Notes: generated by a model not told the origin, from the sequence alone. A DNA stretch of 64,000 nt from Rattus norvegicus (GCF_036323735.1 NC_086027.1:90528662-90592661), one strand, 5' to 3'; numbered from the stretch's first letter, positions 44,711 through 56,796 are shown. Made by a program: numbers and translations.

Positions 44711-44816
44711 GGAGGGAGAGAGGGAGGGAGGGAGAAAGGAAGGGAAGGAGGGAGGGAGAAAGGAAGGAAGGAAGGAAGGAAGGAAGGAAGGAAGGAAGGA
44801 AGGAAGGAAGGAAGGA
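44711..44816. repeat. 106-bp all-purine tract, (GGGA)n then (GGAA)n
   Basis: Every base on the plus strand from 44711 to 44816 is A or G. The left half is GGGA/GGAGA-rich and the right half is about 14 copies of GGAA. Such mirror-symmetric polypurine tracts can form triplex (H-DNA), and GGAA arrays can bind ETS-family factors. Frames across it on either strand are microsatellite artefacts. Confidence 0.95.
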
Positions 44817-44912
44817 CTTCCTGCCGTAGCTTCAAGATTGGAGGTGGTAAACTACAAAAGTGTCTTTTGGTGTTTTCTATTGTGTTTGAGGTTTACTCAA
44901 GGGTTCCACAAG

Positions 44913-44966
44913 AGTCGTTTTGTTTGTTTGTTTGGTTGGTTTTGTTTTGTTTTTTGTTTTTGTTTT
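44913..44966. repeat. (TTTG)n-rich tract
   Basis: Tandem TTTG, TTGG and TTTTG units without an adjacent recognisable SINE body. Confidence 0.8.
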
Positions 44967-47460
44967 ATAGGATGATTTTGAGGTGGAAAACAGAAGAGGG
45001 AGATGGTGTGATTAAATTATCTCAAAAAAATTCAGGAAATACAATAATTTTCCTTCCCAGTTTCTGGTCCAGTTGACTTGGAATGATCTGAGGTTTTGTG
45101 TTAGGCACAGAGATAGCATCCGTTTCTAGAACTGATTATGGTAGTCTAGTCTCTGTACTTAGTCTCATATGTAGAGCCTTCACAGGAATTTAGAGTCTGG
45201 TAAAAAAACAAAACAAAACAAAACAAAAAAAACCTCAACTGGCAGAAGTTTTTGATCACATCTAGTGAAGCTAAATATACGTGTGTCTCAAGATTCATCA
45301 ACGCCAGTGCAGAATATTCACCCCCAGAAAAAAACATGTGCACAATAATACACAAGACAGACCACAGGATTCTTTACTCATCTCATACCCAACCCGCAAA
45401 CAATCCAAATGCCGAGTAACACTAGAAAAGACAAATGCATCACGATTTCAACACCTGGAAAGTTGTGTATCAGTGAGCTGTCTCCAACTTTTGCCTCATC
45501 CAAAATTATAGAGGAAACTCATCACGTGACGTTGTTAAAAGAAACTCACACAAGCTAATGCACATTCCTGGGACATTCACTTTATGGGTGATTTTTAGAT
45601 AGTAAAGAAGTTCATGAGAACAGTGAATGCCTTAGAAAGGAGATAACGAATGTAGTGGATGCCAATGTGCTTTTGGGGAACTGATAATCTTTGCCTATAG
45701 AACAGACTTCCAGGGGTGCATCTACTTCATAAAAGTGTACACATTTCTGCACTTAAAATACGTGAACTGTATACTGGCACTCTAGTCTTTCACAAAATAA
45801 CTTGTTACATTTGCCTCACAGTCTATGAAGATCAAGTAATACCATGCAAATTTAATAAACATTACAGGACACCATTTATCCCAATAAAATTAGCAAACAA
45901 AATTGAAAAGTTACACACGGCCGGAATTTGTATCACCATTGAGATTAGTCATCATTTTACAGGACAGGAGAAGTTGGTTGGCCATGAACTTATAGATCTA
46001 GAACCACAGTGTCTATTATTTACATAATATCATAGCCTCATGCCTATTATTTACATAATATCATAGCTTCGCTTTCTAATTTGAAAACTACTTAACATCA
46101 AACACAGAGAGCAACTAAAGGCCTCCGTTGAGTTCTTTCTCTCTCTCCTCTGCTGGCTTCCTTTGTTCAGGGATGCTACTTTACATTTCCCTCCCAGAGT
46201 GCCTGGAAATATTTTTGGCATACTTACTGTTCAATTCATCCCATTCATCCCATTAATATGTTAATTATGCAGAAAGTCACTGTTCCTGATTTTTGTCACC
46301 TTCCCTCAGTGTTAAGAAGAATGACTATCACACAGTAGGCTCCAAATTAATATATATTAAGTAAATTGATACAGAGGGTATGAATACTCATGAACGCCAT
46401 CAAAAGAGTGGGCATATGGGCCAGCCGTCATGACACAGGTGGCACCCATGCTCCGATCTTTGACCCAGTTCCTGTCTTATAGAATAGCAGTGTGACATGG
46501 GTTGAGTTTAGTCCTTTGGCATTCCATGGTGATTCTTTCAAGGTCACCAGTTTCTGAAGACTTGACATTTCTCATGCGGTTGCTCTTGCACTTTTCTTAA
46601 TGAAATGACAACACCACAAACCCTTTCTAAAACGAAGTGGGAAACGAAGGTGAATAAATAAATAACTAATGAAGGGACCACAGTCCAACTAATTTGGATC
46701 ACAAAAATCAGGAAGTTCACGTTAATAAGAAGTAAGTGTCATCTTGCTTTGCATCTATTCATCATCTGGAAAATGGTGACAGGAAATCCTTGTGCCATAA
46801 AAAAAAAATCTCTCTGATAATCAATGAGACACAACTGCTATAAATAATTTAAATTTTATCGCATTATAAAACAAAGATTTAACTGAGTTTTGCCAACTAG
46901 GCTTGGGGCACTTAGCTATCCCCAGAGCAGATGGGTCCTGTCAGAGCAGATGCACACTTCTACTGCAAGACAAACTCTCAGGTGACAAAAACCAGAAGAA
47001 TGCATGCAAATCAAGAAGCCTAACCCACCTTATTTAAAGAGAGTGCTTGACAATTATTAGAGGAGACAGTGCTGAAGATTCTTCTGCTGGGGAAGCTCAG
47101 GTTTTAATTAGTCGAGTGTCACTATTTTTTGAATAGGTTTTTAAAATAATAACCTTTAAAAATAATACTTGAAAATGATGTCTATTCCACCGATGTTGGG
47201 ACTTACACTTCCGCCAAATTATAATTGTCATTTTCATGTTCCCAAAGCTCAATGATATCTGATGGGAAGTGGGACATCCTTGGAAACATCGTTCTTGCAC
47301 ATCTGGTAATTTAGTGGGTTTGTCGTGGGTTTTGATCACTGTGTACTTAGAGCTATAAGAACCATAAACACTGAGATGTCATTGTCACCAGAGTGTCTTG
47401 AGGGCAGTGGGAGAACCTCAGGTGGAATTATGGCTTCAGAATCTGTTTGCTTAACCAAAG
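44967..47460. other. Unique AT-rich sequence, no gene seen
   Basis: Includes a short (AAAAC)n run at about 45207-45231 and a 24-bp direct duplication at 46013-46067. Reading frames up to 103 codons show no recognisable features. Confidence 0.45.
46013..46067. repeat. Direct repeat of 24 bp, 31-bp period
   Basis: The 24 bases starting 'ctattatttac' at 46013 recur exactly at 46044. A small local duplication in AT-rich DNA. Confidence 0.9.
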
Positions 47461-48415
47461 TAAGATCTTTTTTTTTTTTTTAGCATCTCCATGCACTTAG
47501 TGTTGCTGTACCCTGCTTAGTGTAGTGAGACACTGATAAAGCTTTAGATAAGCGAACCAACTGAACAATCGACACCAACACCAACATCACTGCCACCAAA
47601 TGTGGCTGGTGACATTTTCACTGAAAATGTAGTCAGTACCATTACTGATCTCCATGTAGTACTTTATTACCTAAAAAAAAAGTAGTTCTTCAATCTGGGA
47701 CAAGTGCCTAACTGAGATGTTTATTTAACATATCAAAGTGGACCCAACATCCCTCAGTCCCTACCTGTTACACAGTATGGCTGTCATAACCTGCCCACCG
47801 CCAGGAACGCTCCAGCCCAAGGCCTAGTCTGCTCTTCCCCTGAAGTTCTACCCTAGGTAATCAAGCCATTTTGACTACCCAGGTCCTTTATACTCTTGAC
47901 CTTCCTGGCCTCCTTGTCTCCTGGTCCTCTAACTCTCCCCTACCTCCTTTCCTTACACGGTCAGGTTCAGGGTCATGTTCACTCTGGACTCTCCCAGATG
48001 TCTCGGCCCCTGGCTTGGCTTTCCTTTATATCTACATAAACCTCCAAGTACCTACGAGCAGCCATGTCCTCCGTTTTTGTTTCTTTTTTTTCTTTTTCTT
48101 CATTACACTAAAACACTTTCTTATACATTCCTCAATTCTTCTCTATTGTGTAAAAGTAGCGAGGAGAATTTTTCTGTCATCCCCACTTTTAAAAGAGAAA
48201 AACTGAGTTGGGTGTAAATTGTTGTAGAACTCATGACAGATGACATTCAGTGCCAACACAAGATCCAGGGATCAGAATCTCAACTTCAAGTCAACTCGAT
48301 ATTTCCCATTCTTCATATTAGGGAAATAAGTACATTCTTCTTTTGAAATCAGGATGGTATTTTAAAAGAATCAACATCATATCCATGACTACATTTTCTA
48401 TGTGTATTTTTATTA
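47461..48415. other. Mostly unrecognised; pyrimidine-rich repeat-like part at 47.76-48.11 kb
   Basis: About 47760-48110 is C/T-rich with 'ctctggactctcccagatgt' and 'ctttatatctacataaacct'. It feels like a decayed rodent retroelement end, but I cannot support a family. Confidence 0.35.
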
Positions 48416-48419
48416 CTTA

Positions 48420-49195
48420 CTTTGTCCTTTTAGGTTGACAGATGCATGCATGCTTAGTTCACTTTGATCCTAGTCATTGTCCATTCCCTGTTCTCAAGCC
48501 CCTCTCACTGACTGCACCCCCTCTTTTCCTCTTCCTAGTAAGTACCCCTCATACTTGCATGTCTTTTTTTCAAAAAACATTTTGACCCTCCAGAGTTAAA
48601 CTAAGGTTTCTTCCATGACCATGCGTGTGGGGTTATTTACTTGAGCTTGGGCAACTGACCAGTGACTATATCCTTGAAGAAAAGTTACTCACTCTCACTT
48701 TAAAGTTATTAACTCTCCATATCACCTCAGAGCTAGAGGTGAGACCTATGAGCCCCTCTCCCATCCATATTGGAATATTGATAGGCTCCATCTTGTGCAG
48801 GCCTTATGTGGATAACCACAGGGGCTGTGAGTTCACAAGTACAGCAGTCATGTTGTATCAAGAAGACGACATTTCATAGCATGTCTCTTTATCCTCTGGT
48901 ACCTATTAAATTCCTTCTGCTTTCTTTAGCAATGTTCCCTGAACCTTGGAGAAGAGAGTGATTTATATGCCCCAGTTAGGTTAGAGTACTCAATAGTTAC
49001 TTATTCTGAGCATTCTGAGTTATGAGTCTCTATAGTAACCACTGCCTGTTGTAGTAGGAAGCCTTGCTAACCAAGGTTGAAAGTAACCCTAAGCTATGAA
49101 CACAAGTATAAATATTTAAAGGCAGATTGACAGCATGGTCATTCAGTAAAAAAATACAATGTTCCTCACTAGGGCCTATGAGATCTCAAGCCACG
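48420..49195. repeat. Old rodent interspersed repeat, family not assigned
   Basis: Ordered landmarks match a recurrent rodent repeat I remember: 'ttttaggttgacagatgcat', 'gttatttacttgagcttggg' then 'caactgaccagtgactat', 'cctatgagcccctctcccat', 'gatataggctccatcttgtgc'-like sequence near 48780, 'ccctgaaccttggagaagag', and 'gagtctctatagtaaccact'. It is non-coding and moderately diverged. I cannot state whether it is LINE- or LTR-derived. Confidence 0.5.
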
Positions 49196-49280
49196 AAAAT
49201 GTACACATTCCATACATCTATATGTGAGGACCATATAACGTCATCAAGAATGAATACTGCACTCTACCTAAAAGGATAGA

Positions 49281-49283
<3 letters not shown>

Positions 49284-49336
<53 letters not shown>
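49284..49336. repeat. (GT)n microsatellite
   Basis: A GT run of about 26 units. Confidence 0.97.
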
Positions 49337-49340
<4 letters not shown>

Positions 49341-51436
49341 ATAGATTTGGCCTAAGGTCATTAAAAAGTTCTATGGTGTAGCTCCAAGAAGAAAGAAATA
49401 GGATGTCTTATCCCAGAGCTTAAATTTGAGTAGGACTTGACCTGAAGAAAAGGGTGTTCTAGACACAAGGAAGAGCTTGTTTGAAAATTCACTGCATTAA
49501 ACTGCCCACAGCCAGATGTGCTTCAGAAGGGGAGATTTGCTTTAGAATTACAAAGCTTATCCCCGGGTTATTATAAATGCTTGTTGACAGGATCATTCCC
49601 CAGAAGAATTTAAAAGGGAAACAAATGCAGAGGTTTTTGTTTGTTTGTTTGTTTTGTTTCCTTGTTGATTTGTTTGTTTCTTGTTTTGCTTTCTGAGCAC
49701 ATCTGAATCATTTCTACTTGGAATGGAATTCATTCATGCATTCACTCATTCATTTTTACTATGCCTTCTTCTATAGGATAAGCAATCTTAGTATTTGACA
49801 TCATTGTAAATAATCTTGCAAACTTGAGCAAGACCCCATAGGCCACTAAAAAATGAAGTTCTTACATGCATATGACAAGGTTCAGCAAATGATCCCTAAG
49901 ATTTGCATAAATACAGATGGTCATGAGCCACTATGTGGGTGCTGGTACTCAAATTTGGGACCTCTGGTAAAGCAGACAGTGCTGGGCTGTCTTTCCTCAC
50001 CACTTAAAATACATTTTAATGAATGTACTACATCTTATGACTAAGCATGTCTTAACCAACCTTGTCTCCCCACGAGACATTTAAATTTATTTTTTTTTAA
50101 CTCTGAACATCACTGTGGCTTTTGATTAAATGATCAACTTACTTCTGGCAACAAAAATAGAAGTCCAAATATACTAGCAAAAGATATAGCTACCAATTCA
50201 AAATTTATTTCACGTTAATGTGATCAAAACAGAGAAATACCCTTTACCAAAGAGATTGTCTGTCATTAACTTCAATGGAGAGATCTTGAATACTTGATAT
50301 TTCTTTTTTTAAGAATTGCATTAGTTCCATCGCCAACGTTGCTGAACATGAGGGCAATGTCAGTTTGCATGAACATCCATGGCTAATCTGTGAGTAATAA
50401 GGGCAAATGCAGTAACATTTGACATGGCCCACAGAGTTAGAAAAGCAACTTTAAAAAAGTAATCTTTTTAAATGACTTAGTTCCCGGCATAGAACGCCCT
50501 GCTCTCCACAAAGATAAGATATTTCCCAAAGACTACACTGGAAGCCATGCAGGAGGCAGAATTTGATGTCACTGCATGTCCTCAGCCTTGGCTGGAACCA
50601 GCATGAGCCTTTCTGTTAGGAAATTCAACCAAGGGTCACAGAGGAACACTGGTGTCTATTACAGAGATCCAGAAATACTGGTTATCCATTTGAAAGTCTA
50701 AAATCCCGATCAATAACAACTTCTGTGAAATTGAGCATCCAGGTTTAGACCAGAATCTGAATCAAGGCACCATCTCCCACCATGTCTGTGGATTCTTTTC
50801 AAATTCTTCGGGCCTCGTTTTACATAGACATCAGCAAATAGTTCTGGCTCTGTCAAATATGAGTGAAGATGTGATTTTTAAAATAATCTAATCTATGTCA
50901 CACGCTGTTTTAAAATGTGAGGAAAGACAGAGAAAGGGGAAAATGACAGAGGGAAACTGAACAAGAAGAAGGGAAACACAGCCCTACAAGTGTTCTTCTG
51001 GGCATTTCTTTTCAACCTTATGAATCATAGTATTCAGATACACTGCTAAATTAAATTTGTTCATCAAGCGATGATATGAATTTCAAAGATTTCAGCCCAT
51101 TTCTTCCAAAGAAAACAAAAACATAAGTACAGAGAAGAGAATATCTGGGCTCCGAAGGGGAAGCTGGAGCTAGTCAAGTCACCACATTCTGTACATGACA
51201 TGGTCTATTGATTGTAGGCTCAACATACATTCAGCTCTAAGATGTTTCACATCAACTTTTCTTTGCTGGGAAATACTTTTTTAAAAACCTTCCTTGATAA
51301 GTTCCTTTATGAGAGCATTGTCCAGGACTAGAACAAAACAAAGCCTTAAAAACCAATGGTAAAATTATAGCTCTCAACTCAGTGGGCTACAAGTCTCCCC
51401 TGCATTGTGACTCATGATTTAATGTTGAGATAGCAT
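49337..51436. other. Unique sequence, no gene seen
   Basis: A short (TTTG)n run lies at about 49637-49660. No other repeat was recognised and there is no coding frame above 63 codons. Confidence 0.45.
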
Positions 51437-51440
51437 AGGA

Positions 51441-51605
51441 CAGAGGTTCTCAACCTGTGGGTCATGATCCGAATGGGGATCACATATCAAATATTTACAT
51501 TTACATTGATGACAGTAACAAAATTACAGTTGTGAGGTTGCAAGGAAATACTTTTATGGTTGGGGTAAGCATAACAAGAGGGTTGTATTAAAGGGTTGCA
51601 GCTAA
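51441..51605 (+). mobile_element. URR1-type non-autonomous hAT DNA transposon fragment
   Basis: Starts with 'cagaggttctcaacctgtgg', the terminal sequence of the rodent URR1 (hAT-Charlie) family, then 'gtcatgatccgaatggggat', 'caaatatttacatttacatt', 'acaaaattacagttgtgagg' and 'ttttatggttggggtaagca', ending near 'tattaaagggttgcagc'. The opposite terminal inverted repeat is missing, so the right end is truncated. It has no transposase and was presumably moved in trans. Confidence 0.85.
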
Positions 51606-51654
51606 AACCATTGGTAGGGAATCAAAAATCAATAGACAGAGCAAAGCAGAAGGG

Positions 51655-51965
51655 GGAAAGTCCATGATGCCCCACCTACACAATGAACTACAGACAAAAG
51701 AGGAAAGCTGGGAGACGCAGAGGTGGTCCTCCCCAGGGACGTGTTCACCAATTGGATGCCCAATGCCAGTCAGCCCTGGAAACATGCAAACTACTAGCAT
51801 TATACACTATGCATGTATATACACATCTGCATGTAATAACAGGCAGGGAACAAAAAAGAAGCCATGAATTTGAAGGCATGTGGGGAGGGGTATATGGTAG
51901 AGCTTGGAGGGAGAAAAGGGAAGGAAGAAATGCTGTGTATTATAATCCCAAAAAAGTAAAAAACT
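51655..51965 (+). mobile_element. Old L1 (Lx-like) 3'UTR fragment, plus strand
   Basis: 'gagacgcagaggtggtcctc' followed by 'gacgtgttcaccaattggat', 'gccagtcagccctggaaaca', 'gaagccatgaatttgaaggc' and 'gggtatatggtagagcttgg' match a rodent L1 3'UTR subtype different from that of the young copies. It ends with 'ataatcccaaaaaag'. It is 5'-truncated with no coding sequence. Confidence 0.65.
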
Positions 51966-52960
51966 TATCTGAGATAAACGTAAGTAGCTAAATAGGATGG
52001 CCTACTGCCAAGCAGCATAGGAGAAAAAGTAAGAATCATTAAGAACCATCATAAACTGACTGTGCTTCACACTTCTAATTAAATAAATAATAAAAATTAT
52101 ACATTGAAAATAAAAATTGCCTTCGAATGCCAAAGCCTTGTAAACAGCATCCCCTTCTGCTTCAGAGAGTAAGAGTTGCGGTAGATAGAAGAGAAGCCTT
52201 ATGTCTGTGAACCCATTTCTAGAAGCCAAAGATAAGCAATAATGGCCACCCCACAAGGACTTAGCACTAGGGGTTCTGTGTTTTTCTGTTTACCAGCTAG
52301 AGTTGGACAATCAACATGGTTAACTCTTCTTAGGGATATTTATGGCCTTCTTCAAGAATGGAGAAAACTTATAATGACAACATGTTTGTTAGCAGTGGTG
52401 GTGGAATTATATATTTATGTCTAACACTTCCCCCTCCTATAACAGATCCTTCTTAATTATAGAGTATTCACTCAAGGAAATTAAAATTATTTTAAAAGGT
52501 GAAAAAGTTTGTAGTGAAGCTTTCATTATCAGGTCCGGAAACATATGGAAGCTCAGAATTATCAACTTAATTTTAGGAACTGCAAATGCCTCATATAGAG
52601 TTATAGGTGTTTACACACATACAAATTTCAGCTTTTAAAAGACTAATGAATATATAGCGTTTCTAGCAAATTAAAAACTATGGTTCTGAGACAGTGCATT
52701 CTTTAGTTCAAATAAGTTAACACTTGGTACGGTTATAGTTAGAAGAGTGGAAATTTGACAGTCCTTAAGCTGTGGACCTAACATGAGTTGGGATAAAAAA
52801 AAATTACATATCTATGCAACCTAATTTTACACATTCACTCCAACAATATCCTTCTAAACTATACAATAAAAATTAAAAGTAAAGCATCATAAAGCAATTG
52901 GAGCACTTAATTCTGTAATGAAAATCTATGTGAGTCACAAATGACCCAGAATATTGTTGA
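51966..52960. other. Unique AT-rich sequence, no gene seen
   Basis: Nothing recognised apart from short A- and T-rich runs. Confidence 0.45.
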
Positions 52961-52964
52961 AGAC

Positions 52965-53135
52965 CAAGGTTCCCCTTTCTCTACATCCTCTCCAATATTT
53001 GCTGTCAGACTCCTGATGACAGCTTTTCTGACTGGGGTGGCATGGCATTTCAAAGTAGTTTTAATTTCTATTTCCCCGATGATTAGAAATAGACATTTAA
53101 AAATCAGTTATGGGCTACTTGTGCTTCTGTTGTAA
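52965..53135 (-). repeat. Old L1 ORF2 3'-end fragment, minus strand
   Basis: 'ttcccctttctctacatcct' then 'ctccaatatttgctgtcaga', 'ctgatgacagcttttctgac' and 'agtagttttaatttctattt' parallel the young L1 at 61.45-61.58 kb (its 'cctctttctccacatcctcg' and 'ttgttttgatttgcatttcc' blocks). It corresponds to the ORF2 C-terminal cysteine-rich region. It is diverged and short. Confidence 0.65.
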
Positions 53136-53805
53136 ACTGCCTTTTCAACATGATACATCCAGGAACATGTGATTATTAACAGTAACGGTGTAAGACCATA
53201 ATCAAAGCTCTATGGCTTTAGAATGGTCATCCCAACTGTACAGAAATTCACTGAGGTATTTAGAGTTTCACCCTGGGCAAGCATCTGAGTGACTTCCAAA
53301 ATCTAGCTGTGCGACACTTCTGTTTCAGATTTCATTACAATAAACTGACTTAAAATTTAAAACGAAGACTTACTATGCAGTCACATCACAGCAACATATG
53401 AAATGGTACAAACGAAGCACAAAGTCCAGTAGGAAAATCCCATGGTGGTGCCCCTTTACACCTATAAAAATGATGCCATTTGAAGTTGTAAGCGTGTTTG
53501 TTAACCATATGGACACTTCAAGCTTGTGAAGTTATATGGTCTTGTATGAAGTAGGTCGATTTCATGTGTGCTGCATTACTTACAACTGCTCTCATGTTGT
53601 CCCATGGCCTCTTCTGCTGTAGAATTTATAAAGTAGCTCCCAAAGCTTCTCCCTCTCAATCCCCTTGGCTAGTACCTCACATCATGACCGTTCTGTTCTT
53701 CTTCATTTGGGCAAACAAAAGATCTGTCTTGGTGCCCTTACAAGATATTTCCCCCTCACAACTGGGAGGGCTAAGCTAGTATACAGCCTTCCTGGCTTAA
53801 TATTT
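53136..53805. other. Unique sequence, no gene seen
   Basis: No recognised repeat or coding sequence. Confidence 0.45.
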
Positions 53806-53811
53806 CATCCA

Positions 53812-54042
53812 TGAATGACCTTGTTGGGCATCAGTGGGAAGAGAGATCCTTGGTCTTGGGAAGGCTCGATGGCCCAATGTAGGGGAATGCTAGGGTGGAG
53901 AGGTGGGAGGGAGTGGATGGGTGGGTGGGTGGGGATCACCCTTATAGAATCAGGGGAAGGGGGAATGGGATAGGGGGTTTCCGGAGGGGACACTGGGAAA
54001 GGGGATAATATTCGAAATGTAAATAAGAAACTATCCAATAAA
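53812..54042 (+). mobile_element. 5'-truncated L1 3' end, plus strand
   Basis: Contains only L1 3'UTR: 'ttgttgggcatcagtgggaa', 'cttgggaaggctcgatggcc', a G-rich purine tract (about 53880-54000) and the terminal 'ttcgaaatgtaaataagaaa' then 'ctatccaataaaaatg'. The A-tail is nearly absent. A 7-bp match 'tttcatc' flanks it (near 53805 and 54049), but this is too short to call a target duplication. Confidence 0.8.
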
Positions 54043-54595
54043 AATGTTTCATCACTGAAATGAATTCTTTCAAACTTCAGAGGTAAATCTGTTGTGTACT
54101 GGCCAGGTCCTCAATAGTACTTATTAACTGAATGAAAAATAAGAAAGAAAATCTGTCTTACAATTAAAAAAACCCAAAACCCTGTTAAGAGCTATGCTCT
54201 TGTTTTTCCTGTTGCAATAATTGTAACACAATTTGAAATGAACAAAGCATACGAGAATCTTCTCTTTTCCCATGTTTGTACATCTTATAACAGAGAACAT
54301 TTTGCTAATGTCTGACATCGCTTCAAAACCAACATAAACAAAAGCTAGTACCAGGCACCAGGAGAAATACCTTACCTTGTAAAAGCCATTTTTAAATGTT
54401 TCTGATTTACATTTGGACATTTGGCAAGGAGAAAGGGTACATGCTACAAGTCAAACAATTGTGACATGTTTCTCTGAGGTCTGTCTGGACATCACACATT
54501 TTACCAGAGAGGTGCAAATCAAATACCCAATATCTAATATGCAATCAGTTGACAATAAATGTGTTGGAGACACAGCACAAGCTGTCCATAAAAGG
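54043..54595. other. Unique sequence, no gene seen
   Basis: A 98-codon minus-strand frame (54124-54420) is present but has no recognisable feature. Confidence 0.4.
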
Positions 54596-54597
54596 AC

Positions 54598-54690
54598 TCC
54601 TCTTGTCTTCATCTGTAAAATGTAAATACCAAGGTCAGCCGTATTTACCAAATAGCCTGTGAGAATGTGTTTGCTCCGGGTGCTAAGCTG
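54598..54690 (+). repeat. MIR-like ancient SINE fragment
   Basis: 'cttgtcttcatctgtaaaat' followed by 'gtaaataccaaggtcagccg' and 'aatagcctgtgagaatgtg' matches the MIR core 'cctcatctgtaaaatgggga' and 'gttgtgaggatt' blocks. Confidence 0.5.
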
Positions 54691-54835
54691 GGACCACACT
54701 TCCTCAAACAAAGATATGGAATAGGAATACCAATGCTTAATTCCTTCTGGAGAATAATTTAAAACGTAGAGAAAGATTTTTATATTCGTCTACACCATGA
54801 ATAAAAGGTCTTTAGGAAATGTAAAAATTAACAGG

Positions 54836-55150
54836 CTTGATAGATAGCTCAGTGGGCACTCACCATACTAAATATGGATACCTGAGTTTAAATCCCTAGC
54901 ACCCACATGAGAGCCTAATATTTAATATATCTCCAGAGCTCCTTTGAGCAGGTAGGAGAAGGAAACAAGAGAATGCTCCAAAGTTAGCAGGTCTGCGAGC
55001 CTGGTATACGAAAAAGAAAAACAGCACAAGGGACCCAGCCTCAAATAAGGAAGAAGGTAAGAACTAACACCCATGTGTGTCCTCTGACCCCTTGACTTTC
55101 TACACACATACTATGGCATAGGCGTGCCCGTATTCATACACATAATAGCA
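54836..55150 (+). repeat. RSINE1/B4-type SINE, diverged
   Basis: The tRNA-like head 'ttgatagatagctcagtggg' (A box) and 'cctgagtttaaatccctagc' (B box, diverged) are followed by 'acccacatgagagcctaat', an internal 'cacaagggacccagcctcaa' block, and the tail 'gtgtcctctgaccccttgac' with 'tacacacatactatggcat'. This order matches the composite RSINE1/B4 family. Confidence 0.7.
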
Positions 55151-55685
55151 CACATGTATACCACCTTCACACCCAGATCTCTAAAATTGTGTTGCTAACA
55201 CTGGAATCAAAACCTAGAGGTGTCTGTGAGCTTAACTTACTGGTACTATATTTTACCTCACTTGCACTGGTAGCAAAAAGCAAAAAACAAAAGAAACAAA
55301 AAATTCTACAGGCTGCCAAGGATTATAAAAGAGTAATTATGAAAGTCTGAGATGCCCAGTGGAATAATATTAAGAGGTTCAAAGAATGATCTTATGTTTG
55401 TTTAATTTATTGGCTATAAAAATAGATCAGCTATTTGGTCAATAGTTGTCTAGCAGCAGGCATCCTGGTTCTGTGAATCTCAAAATATTCCTGGCCCACT
55501 CTGGAGTGATTTTTCTCTGCACCTTAGGTGTCTAGGTGTTTGTACACTTTTCAGGGCTGGGTCCCATGTGGTTGCTTACTTTCTGCATTTTTGACCAATT
55601 TTGGACCAACACCCAAGGTTGTCCTCTGACCCCTTGACCTCTGCAATAATGTTCATCTGCTGAAGAAAGAGGCTTCTTTGGTAAG
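55151..55685. other. Unique sequence, no gene seen
   Basis: No recognised repeat or gene. Confidence 0.45.
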
Positions 55686-55689
55686 AAGT

Positions 55690-56175
55690 AAGAACTAAGC
55701 GTATAGGCTGGACTGGTACAGTAGTTGTATGACCAGAGCTAGGCCTAGGAATGTGGAAAGCATGACTAGATAAGGGTCACCTTGGAGAGAGAATGAATCT
55801 CTTATAAACCTGTCAATTAAAACCCAATGGCTAATAAGATAAGGCAAGAAATAGGAGATGGAAGGAAAAATAGAGGATTCTGGGAAATAATAAAAGAAAT
55901 AGAGAGAGGCAGGGCAAGCCAAGAGAGATGAGCGTGGACACAGAGTGAGAAGACATGTAAACCAGCAGGCAGACGCTGAGGAGATGCTGAGGAAGAAGTG
56001 GGCAGGGACTGAAGGAGAGGCAATGAACCACATGGTAGATATAAAGTAGTTTAAATGGGTTAAATTAGTTCCGAGCTAGTCAGAGAATGAGCCAAAGCTT
56101 ACGGCCTTTAATAAGCAACTAATTAATAATAACTAATTAGTCTCAGAGTCGTTATTGATGGGAACTAGGAGACCA
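55690..56175. repeat. Probable rodent medium-reiterated repeat, unnamed
   Basis: Purine-rich text with 'gggttaaattagttccgagc' then 'tagtcagagaatgagccaaa', 'gcctttaataagcaactaat' and 'gtctcagagtcgttattgat' recalls a recurrent rodent repeat, but I cannot name it. Minus-strand frames of 66-112 codons across it are low-complexity Ser/Leu/Phe text. Confidence 0.4.
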
Positions 56176-56705
56176 GATAAAAAAAACAGATTTAATAATT
56201 ATTTCTACAGGTCACCTTTCCCATTTGAACACTCCCAATCTTGGTACTTTCAGATTTGCAACCCAGTGCCTCAAAGCCCATTGTTGAAGACAGAAGGACT
56301 TCAGAGTTTCTCGTGAGGGGTCTGAGTGCTTTGTCCCTTCCCATCATACAGTAAGGTGCCTGATGACAGGATGGATCTGATCCACTGACAGTGAGTAGGT
56401 TAGTCTCAGGAACCTTTCAAGAGAAACTAGGCAGGATAAGATTTACACCAGTGAGCAGGGAGCCTGCTGCTTTCTACAAGGTTTTCTTGAGGAATAAATT
56501 ATTGAAGGAAGAGTGTTTACTTGAAATTTCTGACAAAAATTTCTCTACTAACAATAAATGTTACCTAGATGAGTTCAGAGAGGAGTCTGGGTTCTACTAC
56601 TAAGGAGGGAGGAGTACATGGTGGTGGTGGTGTGTCACAGTCTGATGGAGAACAAGGTGTGTTGAGATATCTATATCTATCCAGATAGAGTCTGCTGGAT
56701 ATGAT
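56176..56705. other. Unique sequence, no gene seen
   Basis: A short GGT run lies near 56620-56630. Nothing else was recognised. Confidence 0.4.
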
Positions 56706-56712
56706 CTGTACA

Positions 56713-56796
56713 TTTTTTTTTCGGCGCTGGGAACTGAACCAAGGGCCTTGCGCTTCCTAGGCAAGCGCTCTACCACTGAGCTAAATCCCCAACCCC
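56713..56796 (-). mobile_element. ID element (BC1-derived SINE), minus strand
   Basis: The 75-bp body (56722-56796) is the reverse complement of the ID consensus and begins, on its own strand, with 'ggggttggggatttagctca'. The A box TAGCTCAGTGG is at 56773-56783 and the B box GGTTCAGTTCC at 56730-56740, both intact. A nine-base T run (56713-56721) is its A-tail. ID elements derive from BC1 RNA, itself from an alanine tRNA, and are especially numerous in rat. With intact RNA polymerase III boxes it could be transcribed if flanking sequence allows. Confidence 0.95.

Noticed and set aside
44605..45076. Gly/Arg/Lys/Glu-rich or Leu/Pro/Ser-rich frames
   Set aside because: Translation of the (GGAA)n/(GGGA)n tract on either strand.
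53799..54056. 7-bp flanking match 'tttcatc' as target duplication of the L1 end
   Set aside because: Too short and with mismatched neighbours; this could be chance.
56722..56796. tRNA gene
   Set aside because: A and B boxes are present, but the body is the 75-bp ID SINE with an A-tail and cannot fold as a complete tRNA with proper arms.
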